A stretch of 64,000 nucleotides of DNA from an uncultured Prevotellaceae bacterium (lineage in GTDB: Bacteria > Bacteroidota > Bacteroidia > Bacteroidales > Bacteroidaceae): the NCBI GenBank assembly GCA_900319225.1, contig ONNV01000009.1, forward strand, positions 48,043 to 112,042, given 5' to 3'. A program made the position numbers and the translations under genes. Numbering within the stretch: position 1 is the first letter of the stretch; every line of letters begins with the position of its first letter. This document shows positions 52,363 through 61,126 of the stretch, piece after piece. The notes under the pieces are model-generated. The model was given only the letters and a program-made list of their open reading frames with translations, was not told the origin of the DNA and did no database searches.

Positions 52363-53205
52363 TCAGAAATCAAGCGGTATAGCAATCTTGGCAGATACCT
52401 TGGGTGAATAGAAGATATCGATTATGGTGTCCTTACCGGTCTCGTCATTCTGGAAAGGTGTGGGTACGCGTACTGAGTCAGGCATGAATACATGCACGTA
52501 CATTGAGTCCTTTCCGTTGAACTTGCTGAGCAGGCTGTCACGACGGTGGTTCTCGGCTGCATCGGCCACGGGATCCCTCAACGATGACATGTCAAAGCAG
52601 AACATGGTCTGGTAGGGGGTTGAATAGGCTGTGGGGTTATAGCAGTCTGTTATATCCGAGTACATGATGAACTCAAGTGTATCCTGTACAACGCCTGTGG
52701 GGTAGAGCATGAATTCAACCTTAGCCTGATCAGTCTTTATGTATACGAACGGGGTCAGGTTGACAAAGTGTCCCTGTGACCATATGGTGGGATACTGCTT
52801 GGTTCCCAGAGTGTATTTCCAGACGGGGTTGAACAGATAGTAGAAATTCATGGTGTCTGCAGGCTGTGACTCTGCTACCTTGCCAACCGGAATCTTATAC
52901 AGGCTGTCAACTGTTATCTTCTGGTTGTCTATTGTTCCTGTAGCGAACAGTCTCATAATGGCCAATACGCGGTCTCCGTTCTGGACTTTGAAGCGTTGCA
53001 TATCGGATGCCGTGCGGAAATTGCGCAGATTGAACTTCTCACCGGTATAGTCTATTTTGAGCGATGCGGCATCATCCTTGTACTGGACTGATGCAAAACG
53101 GGCAAACACCTCCTCATATGTGGATGGTTCCATGGGACTGCACGCCTGGAAAAGGGCCGATGCCATAAATGAGGCAAATAATGTGCATATTATGTTTCTT
53201 TTCAT
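52363..53205 (-). CDS. NigD-like lipoprotein
   Basis: A 280-residue protein with a lipoprotein signal ('SALFQACSPME'). The domain layout (an early 'FRTASDMQRFKVQNGDRV', a middle 'IWSQGHFVNLTPFVYI', a late 'CFDMSSLRDP') recalls NigD-like proteins of Bacteroidales, originally met in a bacteriocin locus and now of unknown function. Assignment is by eye. It is the first gene of a two-gene unit with smpB; a TAAATTTG box on the minus strand lies at 53237-53244. Confidence 0.6.
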   Translation of the reverse strand: MKRNIICTLFASFMASALFQACSPMEPSTYEEVFARFASVQYKDDAASLKIDYTGEKFNLRNFRTASDMQRFKVQNGDRVLAIMRLFATGTIDNQKITVDSLYKIPVGKVAESQPADTMNFYYLFNPVWKYTLGTKQYPTIWSQGHFVNLTPFVYIKTDQAKVEFMLYPTGVVQDTLEFIMYSDITDCYNPTAYSTPYQTMFCFDMSSLRDPVADAAENHRRDSLLSKFNGKDSMYVHVFMPDSVRVPTPFQNDETGKDTIIDIFYSPKVSAKIAIPLDF

Positions 53206-53236
53206 GACTGTCTATGCTTTGTGAATAAATCAACCG

Positions 53237-53244
53237 CAAATTTA
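53237..53244 (-). promoter_or_regulatory. -7 box for the NigD-like/smpB genes
   Basis: TAAATTTG on the minus strand, 31 bp before the ATG. Confidence 0.6.
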
Positions 53245-53287
53245 TTAAAGATAACACAAGTTCTATCCAATAGAAACGAAAAAAGAG

Positions 53288-53295
53288 TAATTTTG
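53288..53295 (+). promoter_or_regulatory. -7 box for the NifU-like/GGGtGRT genes
   Basis: TAATTTTG, 41 bp before the ATG at 53337. Confidence 0.6.
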
Positions 53296-53336
53296 CATCC
53301 TGTTAAGAAATCAACATAAATAACCATATTCCATTT

Positions 53337-54038
53337 ATGATTTACTCAAAAGAAGTTGAAAACATGTGCGTAGTCCAGAAAGGACCCAAGCACGGTCCCG
53401 CTCCCATTCCGGAAGAGGGTAAGTGGATCAAGGCCAAGGAGATTAAGGATATCTCCGGCTATACCCACGGTATTGGTTGGTGCGCTCCTCAGCAGGGTGC
53501 ATGCAAACTGTCTCTGAACATCAAGAACGGTATCATTGAGGAGGCTCTCGTTGAGACTATCGGTTGCTCAGGTATGACTCACTCAGCTGCTATGGCTGCT
53601 GAGATCCTGCAGGGCAAGACTCTGCTCGAGGCTCTGAACACTGACCTGGTTTGCGATGCTATCAACACAGCTATGCGTGAGCTGTTCCTGCAGATCGTTT
53701 ACGGTCGTTCACAGAGTGCTTTCTCAGAGGGTGGCCTGATTGTAGGCGCCGGTCTGGAGGATCTTGGTAAGGGCCTGCGCAGCCAGGTTGGTACCATGTA
53801 CGGCACCAAGGCCAAGGGCGTTCGCTACCTTGAGATGGCCGAGGGTTATGTAAACCGTATCGCTCTGGATAAGGACGATCAGGTTTGCGGTTATGAGTTC
53901 ATCAACTTTGGTAAGCTCATGGATGAGATCAAGAAGGGTACCGATGCCAACGAGGCACTGAAGAAGGTTACTTCAACCTACGGACGTTTCAGCAAGGAGG
54001 CCGGTGCAGTTAAGTTTATTGACCCCCGTAAAGAATAA
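53337..54038 (+). CDS. NifU-like iron-sulfur scaffold protein
   Basis: A 233-residue protein. Residues about 40-115 resemble the IscU/NifU scaffold: 'CAPQQGACKLSLNIKNGII', then 'ETIGCSGMTHSAAMAAEIL' with conserved cysteines, which could hold an FeS cluster. The rest is unlike IscU. Genes of this kind sit beside GGGtGRT genes in Bacteroidales and Clostridia, here after 12 bp. Which FeS protein it serves is unknown. Confidence 0.8.
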   Translation: MIYSKEVENMCVVQKGPKHGPAPIPEEGKWIKAKEIKDISGYTHGIGWCAPQQGACKLSLNIKNGIIEEALVETIGCSGMTHSAAMAAEILQGKTLLEALNTDLVCDAINTAMRELFLQIVYGRSQSAFSEGGLIVGAGLEDLGKGLRSQVGTMYGTKAKGVRYLEMAEGYVNRIALDKDDQVCGYEFINFGKLMDEIKKGTDANEALKKVTSTYGRFSKEAGAVKFIDPRKE

Positions 54039-54050
54039 GGAGATACTACT

Positions 54051-55079
54051 ATGATTAGAGAAGTTAAGTTCGAATCACAGGATCGTCGCATCAAGCAGAT
54101 CCTCGCTGCTCTTAAGGAGCATGGAATCTCCTCAATTGAAGAGGCAAACCAGATTTGTGACAGCTACGGCATCGATCCTTACAAGGCTTGTGAGGAGACT
54201 CAGCCTATCTGCTTTGAGAACGCCAAGTGGGCTTACGTTGTAGGTTGCGCCATCGCTCTCAAGGAGGGTGAGAAGACCGGTGACAAGAGCGCTGTTAAGG
54301 CTGCCGAGAACATCGGTATCGGTCTGCAGAGCTTCTGCATCCCCGGTTCAGTTGCCGATGACCGTAAGGTAGGTCTTGGCCACGGTAACCTGGCTGCCCG
54401 TCTGCTCTCTGAGAAGACACAGTGCTTTGCATTCCTGGCCGGTCACGAGTCATTCGCTGCTGCCGAGGGTGCCATCAAGATTGCCGCTAAGGCCGATAAG
54501 GTACGTAAGCAGCCCCTGCGCGTAATCCTGAACGGTCTGGGTAAGGATGCAGCACAGATCATCAGCCGTATCAACGGTTTCACATATGTTCAGACCAAGT
54601 TTGATTACTACACCGGTAAGCTCAAGGTCGTTAAGACCATTCCTTACAGCGACGGTCCCCGTGCCAAGGTTAAGTGCTATGGCGCTGATGACGTTCGTGA
54701 GGGCGTAGCTATCATGTGGAAGGAGGGTGTTGACGTATCTATCACAGGTAACTCAACCAACCCCACACGTTTCCAGCACCCCGTTGCAGGTACTTACAAG
54801 AAGGAGCGTGTACTGGCCGGTAAGCCTTACTTCTCAGTAGCTTCAGGTGGTGGTACAGGCCGTACCCTGCATCCCGATAACATGGCCGCAGGTCCCGCTT
54901 CATACGGTATGACTGACACCATGGGTCGTATGCACTCTGACGCTCAGTTTGCAGGTTCTTCTTCAGTTCCCGCACACGTTGAGATGATGGGTTTCCTGGG
55001 TATCGGTAACAACCCGATGGTAGGTTGCTCTGTAGCTTGCGCCGTTGACGTAGCTCAGGCTCTTGCTGCCAAGAAGTAA
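54051..55079 (+). CDS. GGGtGRT family protein
   Basis: A 342-residue protein named for its own motif 'SGGGTGRTLHPDNMAAGPAS', here at about residues 265-284. Other conserved text: 'CIPGSVADDRKVGLGHGNLA', 'NPTRFQHPVAGTYKKER' and 'GNNPMVGCSVACAVDVA'. Function is not known. The pairing with a NifU-like scaffold suggests it is an FeS protein or needs one. Codon use is very even, as for a highly expressed gene. A strong terminator follows. Confidence 0.93.
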   Translation: MIREVKFESQDRRIKQILAALKEHGISSIEEANQICDSYGIDPYKACEETQPICFENAKWAYVVGCAIALKEGEKTGDKSAVKAAENIGIGLQSFCIPGSVADDRKVGLGHGNLAARLLSEKTQCFAFLAGHESFAAAEGAIKIAAKADKVRKQPLRVILNGLGKDAAQIISRINGFTYVQTKFDYYTGKLKVVKTIPYSDGPRAKVKCYGADDVREGVAIMWKEGVDVSITGNSTNPTRFQHPVAGTYKKERVLAGKPYFSVASGGGTGRTLHPDNMAAGPASYGMTDTMGRMHSDAQFAGSSSVPAHVEMMGFLGIGNNPMVGCSVACAVDVAQALAAKK

Positions 55080-55101
55080 TCAGGATACTTCAATATAAAG
55101 A

Positions 55102-55131
55102 ATCGGGCCGGCTTCATGAAGTCGGCCCGAT
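55102..55131. terminator. Bidirectional terminator after the GGGtGRT gene
   Basis: ATCGGGCCGGCTTC-ATGAAG...CGGCCCGAT is a long stem (one mismatch), between convergent genes, followed by TGTTTTA. Confidence 0.85.
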
Positions 55132-55136
55132 CTGTT

Positions 55137-56024
55137 TTACAGTACCTGTATCCGGTAGGTGAATGCTGTGCTCTTGCCGGGTTCAAGGCGGTTGATGTAG
55201 TCGCGTCCTGTTATATCACCGTCATAGCCCTGATAGTCACAACGACCCATCCAGGGTTCTATGCATACGAACGGGGCGTTCTTGAAGGGAGGTGACCAGA
55301 GTCCCCATACCGGTGCATCCTGTGTCTCTACCGCTATATATGGTCTGCAATCCTTGTCATAGAGGATTACCTGGTCTATCTGATGCTCCTCAAGCACAAT
55401 GGCGTCATTGTTGAACAGCCCGGGGGTGAGGGGCAGCATGGCATCGGAGTCTAAAGCCATCATTGATGCGTTGTCGCTGCGGTATCCGTCGGGGGTGAGC
55501 AGACCAATGATAAGCTGGCTTACGGGCTCATCGGCCTGGGTGAGACGGAAATATCCGTGTATGGGATCATCCTTGCTGAAATCGCGGTAGTTGAATCCGG
55601 GGTGGGCGCCTATCTGGAAATAGATGGGGTCGGGGCCGGGGTTCTTGATACGCCACTCTACACTGAGAATGTTGTCCGTAAGACGGTATGTGGCCTCTAT
55701 GCGGAAGGGATAGGGGTAGACCTTGAGTAACTGCGGATTTGACTCAAGGCAGAGTACTATGCTGTCTGTATCATTGCAGAGCACCTTGAAATCATTGTCG
55801 CGGGCAAATCCGTGCTGCGGCAGGTTGTATTTGATTCCGTTTACGCTGTACCGGCCGTTCCATACCTTGCCTACAATGGGGAACAGCATGGGTGCGTGAC
55901 GGCCCCAGTATTTATTATCAGCGTTCCATATCAGCTGCTCGTCACTGCCATGTTTTTTCAGACTTGTCAACTCTGCTCCGTGAATGTCAATGACGGCACT
56001 CAGAATATCATTCTCTATAATCAT
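55137..56024 (-). CDS. Aldose 1-epimerase family protein
   Basis: A 295-residue protein of the galactose-mutarotase fold. 'LPQHGFARDNDFKV' and 'FQIGAHPGFNY' hold the two His residues used in catalysis and substrate binding; 'PFVCIEPWMGRCDY' follows near the end with the Glu. This is the LacX-like branch. It converts alpha and beta anomers of a sugar; the sugar is unknown. It begins 8 bp after the end of a lipoprotein hydrolase gene in the tilS unit. Confidence 0.88.
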   Translation of the reverse strand: MIIENDILSAVIDIHGAELTSLKKHGSDEQLIWNADNKYWGRHAPMLFPIVGKVWNGRYSVNGIKYNLPQHGFARDNDFKVLCNDTDSIVLCLESNPQLLKVYPYPFRIEATYRLTDNILSVEWRIKNPGPDPIYFQIGAHPGFNYRDFSKDDPIHGYFRLTQADEPVSQLIIGLLTPDGYRSDNASMMALDSDAMLPLTPGLFNNDAIVLEEHQIDQVILYDKDCRPYIAVETQDAPVWGLWSPPFKNAPFVCIEPWMGRCDYQGYDGDITGRDYINRLEPGKSTAFTYRIQVL

Positions 56025-56032
56025 AGGCGTGT

Positions 56033-57244
56033 TTAAATTGAACCGTAAAACAATGACAAAAAGAAGATCAAACCTTCCGTAACGTGATCACCGTTCTTTA
56101 ACAGATATGTTATATTGGGGTTGTCGGGCATGTTATTCTTTATTTGGTCAACACATTCTATAGGGACTACTTTGTCTGCTTTGGAGTGGTAGAACAGTAT
56201 TGGTGTTGTAGGAGTCCAGCCCTGAGTCAGGTCCAGTTTACTCAACTCATTATACAAATCTGTTGCTGCGGGGCAGTCACCCTGGATTATTTCTTCACGT
56301 AACAGGATGCGGACAGTATTGAAACCTTCTTCCAGAAATATGTCATTTAGTACGTGCGATGGTATCTGCTTATCTTCTATCTTCTTGAGCAGACCGCTCT
56401 CCAATAGTTCAGTAGTGAAAAAGTCCTGCTCGCTGTATCTGGCTCTGAATGTGGGACTTGAAATGAAAATGCTTTTTATGGCGAGCGGGATTGCTACGGG
56501 ATAACTCAGCTTATCATCGGGCTGGGACAAAAAGTTTCTCATCATGATAGTCTGGTCATACGGGCCACCGCCGCAGTAGCTTTTCTTGAGATGTATGATG
56601 CGTTTAAGCTCCGGGTCAGATTCCGTGATGCGGACCAGTGCAAGTGCTATGGAACCTCCCAGAGAATAGCCGTAATTATATGTATGGTACGTGTCTTCAA
56701 GATCCGGTCCAAAATCTTTGATGACCTGGATGGCGGCCTTGAAACAATCCGCGTTCTGCCTTGCCAGTACTATAGAGTTGAAATAGGGATGTGGCAGATC
56801 AGAAGTATATCCCAGCCCCTGATAATCGGCACCTATGAATATGGCATTATTTGATGATGCTATTATCATTCCCGGTTGTGAGGTCTGTGACGGGCATTGA
56901 GCCCAATCGGTGGATGTGTAGTGGTCCTCCAGCCAGATTTCAGAGCATGACTCTGCATTTACGGGCCAGCAGGTGCAACCGGACAGTGTAAGCATGGTGG
57001 TATCAGACATGGAATGATAGTAGAATGAGACTCTTACCATGTCCGGACCGTCAGTTATCATCTTTATGATATCTGAGAATTCAGTTATCATGTCATCACC
57101 TGTCAGGGTATCGGTTTTTATGATCTCATACCATTCGCGTGGCTGAGTGATGCCGTTTGGGGCATCATCATCAGATTCATTTTGACAACCTGACAATATC
57201 AGTACGGCTATGACCAATGCGGTTATTCTAAACAAATATCTCAT
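56033..57244 (-). CDS. Alpha/beta-hydrolase lipoprotein
   Basis: A 403-residue protein with a lipoprotein signal ('LILSGCQNESDDD'). Nucleophile elbow 'NYGYSLGGSIAL' (GYSLG, about residue 196), Asp in 'FYHSKADKVVPIECV' and His in 'NGDHVTEGLIF' give a complete catalytic triad. The fold and the family (a secretory-lipase or prolyl-oligopeptidase-like group) are not further resolved. It overlaps the tilS stop by 3 bp (ATGA) and is 8 bp from the epimerase gene. Confidence 0.82.
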   Translation of the reverse strand: MRYLFRITALVIAVLILSGCQNESDDDAPNGITQPREWYEIIKTDTLTGDDMITEFSDIIKMITDGPDMVRVSFYYHSMSDTTMLTLSGCTCWPVNAESCSEIWLEDHYTSTDWAQCPSQTSQPGMIIASSNNAIFIGADYQGLGYTSDLPHPYFNSIVLARQNADCFKAAIQVIKDFGPDLEDTYHTYNYGYSLGGSIALALVRITESDPELKRIIHLKKSYCGGGPYDQTIMMRNFLSQPDDKLSYPVAIPLAIKSIFISSPTFRARYSEQDFFTTELLESGLLKKIEDKQIPSHVLNDIFLEEGFNTVRILLREEIIQGDCPAATDLYNELSKLDLTQGWTPTTPILFYHSKADKVVPIECVDQIKNNMPDNPNITYLLKNGDHVTEGLIFFLSLFYGSI

Positions 57245-58578
57245 GACAATGTTAGTATCAGTTGCGTTACAGTTGTATCTGTTACGCGGTAGCGGTTATC
57301 GCTACGTTGTCCCAGAATCCATATTATGTCAGATTTGCAGGTGACAACCATCTGCTTCTGTCTTTCAAGAGCGCTGACCTTGCGGTCAGTGAGATAGTCA
57401 CTTACCAGCTTGCGTCCTTTCATGCCGAACGGTATGAACCAGTCGCCCTCCTGCCATCTCCTGATGGTGACGGGTCCTTTTATGAGAGCGGCGTCAAATG
57501 TGGCTATGTCGGGGTTTGCTGATATCGGGGTCCCGGCGGGGGCGGTGCTGACCGTTATCCTGCCGACGGATGGTAGAACCGCTGTGGCTCCATCATCTGT
57601 ATCCAATGTTATACAGTCCTCTGTCTGTGTCTCTAAGGCCGATACTGTGAACCGGTCACGGTCCTTGATAACCTGATGCGTGGCCGACAGGAACCGCGTT
57701 CCGGACTGTGAGTCAAGTGAATGTGCAATGCTGCATATCTGCGCGTCATTGAATCCCAGCGGCGACAGAATCTCAAACAGGAATCCCTGCACGGAGGGTA
57801 CGGAACGCAGTTTTTCTATGCCGATGCTCAATACCCCGTCTTGTTGTGTGATTACGCGGCTGCGGATATCATCGATGGCCGGGGCGTAGAGGTCATATGC
57901 CTGCTGCAGATGACAGGCTGTTGCCATTATGGATTCATCCACTGATGGGTTGATGTCACGCATCAGCGGTAACAGGCCCAGTCGTATCTTGTTGCGTGTA
58001 TAGTCTGTTTCCAGATTGGTGCTGTCTGTCACGTATGGCTGTCTGCACTCCTTGAGCCAGTTCTCAATATCCCGTCTGGATACGCACAGCAGCGGACGTA
58101 TGATATGGCCGTTACGGGGTTTGATTCCGGTGAGTCCCTTGATGCCGGTGCCGCGGATAAGGTTCAGGAGTACGGTCTCAACGGAGTCATCACGATGGTG
58201 GGCTATGCAGACGGCACTTGCTCCGCACTTCTTCATGATGCGGTCAAAATCTGCGTAACGCAGCTCACGGGCGGCCATCTCGATGGATACTGCATGCTCT
58301 GATGCATAAGCCTTGGTATCATATTGGCAGATCTCAAGACTCACTCCCAGGCGGGCGCACAGGTCTGTGACGAACTGCTGGTCGCGGTCACTTTCTGTGC
58401 CGCGCAGATGGAAATTGCAGTGGACGGCCTGCACCTTGTAGCCCAGATGCAGCAGGACCAGAAGCAGAGCCGTGCTGTCCGCACCTCCGCTCAGGCCTAC
58501 AACAACCTTGGCACCATCGTCCAGGAGTTGGTTGCTGCAGATATACTCTTTGATCCTGTCAATGAATGACCCTTGCAT
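57241..58578 (-). CDS. tilS: tRNA(Ile)-lysidine synthetase
   Basis: A 445-residue enzyme that puts lysine on C34 of tRNA-Ile(CAU) so it reads AUA. P-loop 'VVGLSGGADSTALLLVL' near residues 22-38, 'AVHCNFHLRGTESDRDQQF' and 'CIAHHRDDSVETVLLNLIRG' are family hallmarks; the C-terminal TilS domain follows ('RRWQEGDWFIPFGMKGRKLV'). It leads a three-gene unit with the hydrolase and the epimerase. A -7 box ends only 8 bp before the ATG. Confidence 0.95.
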   Translation of the reverse strand: MQGSFIDRIKEYICSNQLLDDGAKVVVGLSGGADSTALLLVLLHLGYKVQAVHCNFHLRGTESDRDQQFVTDLCARLGVSLEICQYDTKAYASEHAVSIEMAARELRYADFDRIMKKCGASAVCIAHHRDDSVETVLLNLIRGTGIKGLTGIKPRNGHIIRPLLCVSRRDIENWLKECRQPYVTDSTNLETDYTRNKIRLGLLPLMRDINPSVDESIMATACHLQQAYDLYAPAIDDIRSRVITQQDGVLSIGIEKLRSVPSVQGFLFEILSPLGFNDAQICSIAHSLDSQSGTRFLSATHQVIKDRDRFTVSALETQTEDCITLDTDDGATAVLPSVGRITVSTAPAGTPISANPDIATFDAALIKGPVTIRRWQEGDWFIPFGMKGRKLVSDYLTDRKVSALERQKQMVVTCKSDIIWILGQRSDNRYRVTDTTVTQLILTLS

Positions 58579-58585
58579 CTGAATG

Positions 58586-58593
58586 CAAATTTA
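58586..58593 (-). promoter_or_regulatory. -7 box for tilS
   Basis: TAAATTTG on the minus strand, 7 bp before the ATG, so the mRNA would have almost no leader. Confidence 0.55.
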
Positions 58594-58624
58594 AAAATAA
58601 TTGTCAATTGTTAATTGCCAATTA

Positions 58625-59602
58625 TCAATTGTTTTTGGCTTTGTAAAGCTGACGGGTGTTGTGGACGTTATGCCAGATGGTGTAGAATCCGCCGGCAACT
58701 GATGCCAGGGGGTTCCAGAACGTATATCCCATCCAGATTCCGAATACGGTATTTTTCTGCCCGCAGGCCTGGCTTGCCTCAATGCGGTTGCCGGACCGTG
58801 CACCAATCCTGCGTCCTACCCAGAACTGGAATATGCAGCAGGTCATGGATGTGAGCGCTATGCCTATAAGAGTCCAGATGCTGCAGTTGCTGTGTATTAT
58901 GGCGCGGGTGCTCATAAGTATTGCAAGGGTGAGTGATACGCTCCACAGGTAGAAACTCAGGTTCATCTTTGAGGCTACCCAGTTGTGGAACCGCGGCATC
59001 AGGTATCGGACTGCCCATGCGCTCAGGCAGGGTAGTATAAGCAGAGGGAATACCTTGGCCAGGATGCGGCTGAATGCAGCTACGAATGTGATATCGGCCT
59101 GGGGATAGAACAGCGGGACGGTTAGTGGAACCACCACCGATACTGCCAGATTTATGAGTATGGTGTACATGACAACCTGTGCCATGTCGCCGCCCAGCTT
59201 GCCGGTAACTACGGCGCAGGCGGTTGCGGTGGGGCATATCATGCAGAGCATGGCCGATTCAAAGAGAATCCTGTGCTTTAGGATCCATGATGCGGCGGGG
59301 CCGGTGGAGTGGATGGCCCAGATTACCATGCCTGAGAGTATCAGGAATGAGAGTATCTGTACCAGCAGGTCCCACGGGTGCCAGCGTTGCAGACGCAGTT
59401 GGCGCGGCTCGATACGGCTGAAACTGATGAACAGCATCAGAAACAGCAGTATGGGTTGGGTCTTGCGGCATATGATCTCAAGAACGGGGCCCGCCGTGTG
59501 AATGGACGGGATCTGCATGTAAATAAGGTATGCTCCGGCGCCGGTAAACATGCCTATCACAAGCATCCAGTCCTTAAAGAATTTGAGTAGACGGGCTTTC
59601 AT
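58625..59602 (-). CDS. BASS-family transporter (bile acid:sodium symporter-like)
   Basis: A 325-residue membrane protein with about nine or ten helices. 'MLCMICPTATACAVVTGKLGGD' and 'ACGQKNTVFGIWMGYTFWNPLA' are the two broken-helix crossing regions that hold the sodium sites in BASS proteins. Substrate (bile acid, steroid or an organic anion) cannot be read from sequence. It stands alone between tilS and a divergent lipoprotein gene; a TATCTTCG box is at 59628-59635 on the minus strand. Confidence 0.82.
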   Translation of the reverse strand: MKARLLKFFKDWMLVIGMFTGAGAYLIYMQIPSIHTAGPVLEIICRKTQPILLFLMLFISFSRIEPRQLRLQRWHPWDLLVQILSFLILSGMVIWAIHSTGPAASWILKHRILFESAMLCMICPTATACAVVTGKLGGDMAQVVMYTILINLAVSVVVPLTVPLFYPQADITFVAAFSRILAKVFPLLILPCLSAWAVRYLMPRFHNWVASKMNLSFYLWSVSLTLAILMSTRAIIHSNCSIWTLIGIALTSMTCCIFQFWVGRRIGARSGNRIEASQACGQKNTVFGIWMGYTFWNPLASVAGGFYTIWHNVHNTRQLYKAKNN

Positions 59603-59693
59603 TTCCGTGTTTCCTGTTTTTAGGCTGCGAAGATACTTTTTATTTGCGATTTACGTTTTATCTTAGCGCATCAATACTCACACAAACATCAAA

Positions 59694-61118
59694 ATGAAGA
59701 GATTCAGGCTGCTGAACATGATGATTGCTGTGCTGATATTCTGGTCATGTACTGATGACTGGAGTTTCAGTACTGACAGCCGTTACAGGCTTGACTTCTC
59801 GGCCGATACCGTAAAGTTTGATACGGTATTTGCGGGTGTGGCATCTCCTACGGGCGGATTCATGATTTATAATGAGAACAGTGAAGGGCTCCGTTTTGAC
59901 GCTGTGATGGGAGGCGGTGCCGCCAGTCCGTTCCGCATGAATCTGGACGGTGAGGGTGGCGCCGTGATTACCGGGCTTGAGATTCCGGCGGGTGACAGCC
60001 TGTTCTGTTTCGTATCGGTCAATATTCCCTGTACGGATGATGTGGCGCTCACGGATGCGTTTGATTCCATAAGGTTCATCCTGGAGAGCGGTAATGTACA
60101 GCATGTGCGCCTGTCGGCCCATGGACAGAACTCGGTATCGCTTAAAGGCCTGAGGGTGGAGAGTGACATGACGCTGACCGCGCGCCTGCCTTACATCATA
60201 TATGACAGCCTTTTCGTGGCCGATGGTACTGTGCTTACGCTTGCCCCCGGAGCCAGTCTCTATTTCCATAGTGACGCCTATCTTGACGTGGCCGGGCGGA
60301 TCGTTGCCCGCGGCAAGGCTGACAGCGTGATCCTGATGCGTGGTGACCGTCTGGACCTTATGCTGCCTAAACTGCCGTATGACTATCTGAACGGGCAGTG
60401 GGGCGGCATCAGGCTGCGTGGCAGCAGTATGGGGAATCTGCTTGAGTACTGTGACATCCACGGCGGAAACTGGGGCGTAAGAGCCGACAGCTCAAGTCTG
60501 GATGATACCAAACTGACTGTCATATCATCAATCATACATAATGTGACCGGAAACGGCATAGAGGCCACAAACAGCAGGATAAGTGTGGCAAACTCACAGA
60601 TAACCGCTGCGGTGGGCCGTTGCGTGGATATCGCCGGCGGAATGTCGGATTTTACATTCTGCACCATTGCAGGTCTCTCCGTGTGGAGTTATTCGGACAA
60701 GACCGTGGTGCTGTCTGACAGACGTGACGGCAGGAGTTATCCGTTGCAGGGCGCATCATTCCGGAACTGCATAATCACCGGCCGCAACGCAACTGAGTTT
60801 GTGACTGATTTTGATGAGACATCGGCCCCCAGCGCACCGTTCAGTGTGAGCAACTCATTGATAATGTGTAAGGACTCAACCGATACGCGTTTCAGTAACG
60901 TGCGTTTTGAGAACCTCAATACCAAGCCTAACGGAGCTTATAACTTTGTGGATCATTCCGTTCAGGGATATAAGTCTGTATATGCGCTGGATTCCACATC
61001 CCGGGCCCGCGGCATTTCCGATGACATGTCAACCCTGTGGACCGTGGATCTGGCCGGCATAGCAAGACCTTCATCCGGTGCAGATGCCGGCTGCTATCAG
61101 TATGTACCATTAGAATAG
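59694..61118 (+). CDS. Right-handed beta-helix lipoprotein
   Basis: A 474-residue protein with a lipoprotein signal ('MMIAVLIFWSCTDDWS'). Residues about 20-150 look like an Ig-like or CARDB-like strand domain, and residues about 165-440 have the repeated short strands of a right-handed beta-helix ('NLLEYCDIHGGNWGV', 'TVISSIIHNVTGNGIEATNS', 'FTFCTIAGLSVWS', 'RNCIITGR', 'NSLIMC'). Such lipoproteins may bind or act on polysaccharide. It ends 8 bp before an EEP-family gene, so both may be one unit. Confidence 0.78.
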   Translation: MKRFRLLNMMIAVLIFWSCTDDWSFSTDSRYRLDFSADTVKFDTVFAGVASPTGGFMIYNENSEGLRFDAVMGGGAASPFRMNLDGEGGAVITGLEIPAGDSLFCFVSVNIPCTDDVALTDAFDSIRFILESGNVQHVRLSAHGQNSVSLKGLRVESDMTLTARLPYIIYDSLFVADGTVLTLAPGASLYFHSDAYLDVAGRIVARGKADSVILMRGDRLDLMLPKLPYDYLNGQWGGIRLRGSSMGNLLEYCDIHGGNWGVRADSSSLDDTKLTVISSIIHNVTGNGIEATNSRISVANSQITAAVGRCVDIAGGMSDFTFCTIAGLSVWSYSDKTVVLSDRRDGRSYPLQGASFRNCIITGRNATEFVTDFDETSAPSAPFSVSNSLIMCKDSTDTRFSNVRFENLNTKPNGAYNFVDHSVQGYKSVYALDSTSRARGISDDMSTLWTVDLAGIARPSSGADAGCYQYVPLE

Positions 61119-61126
61119 ACAAATAG

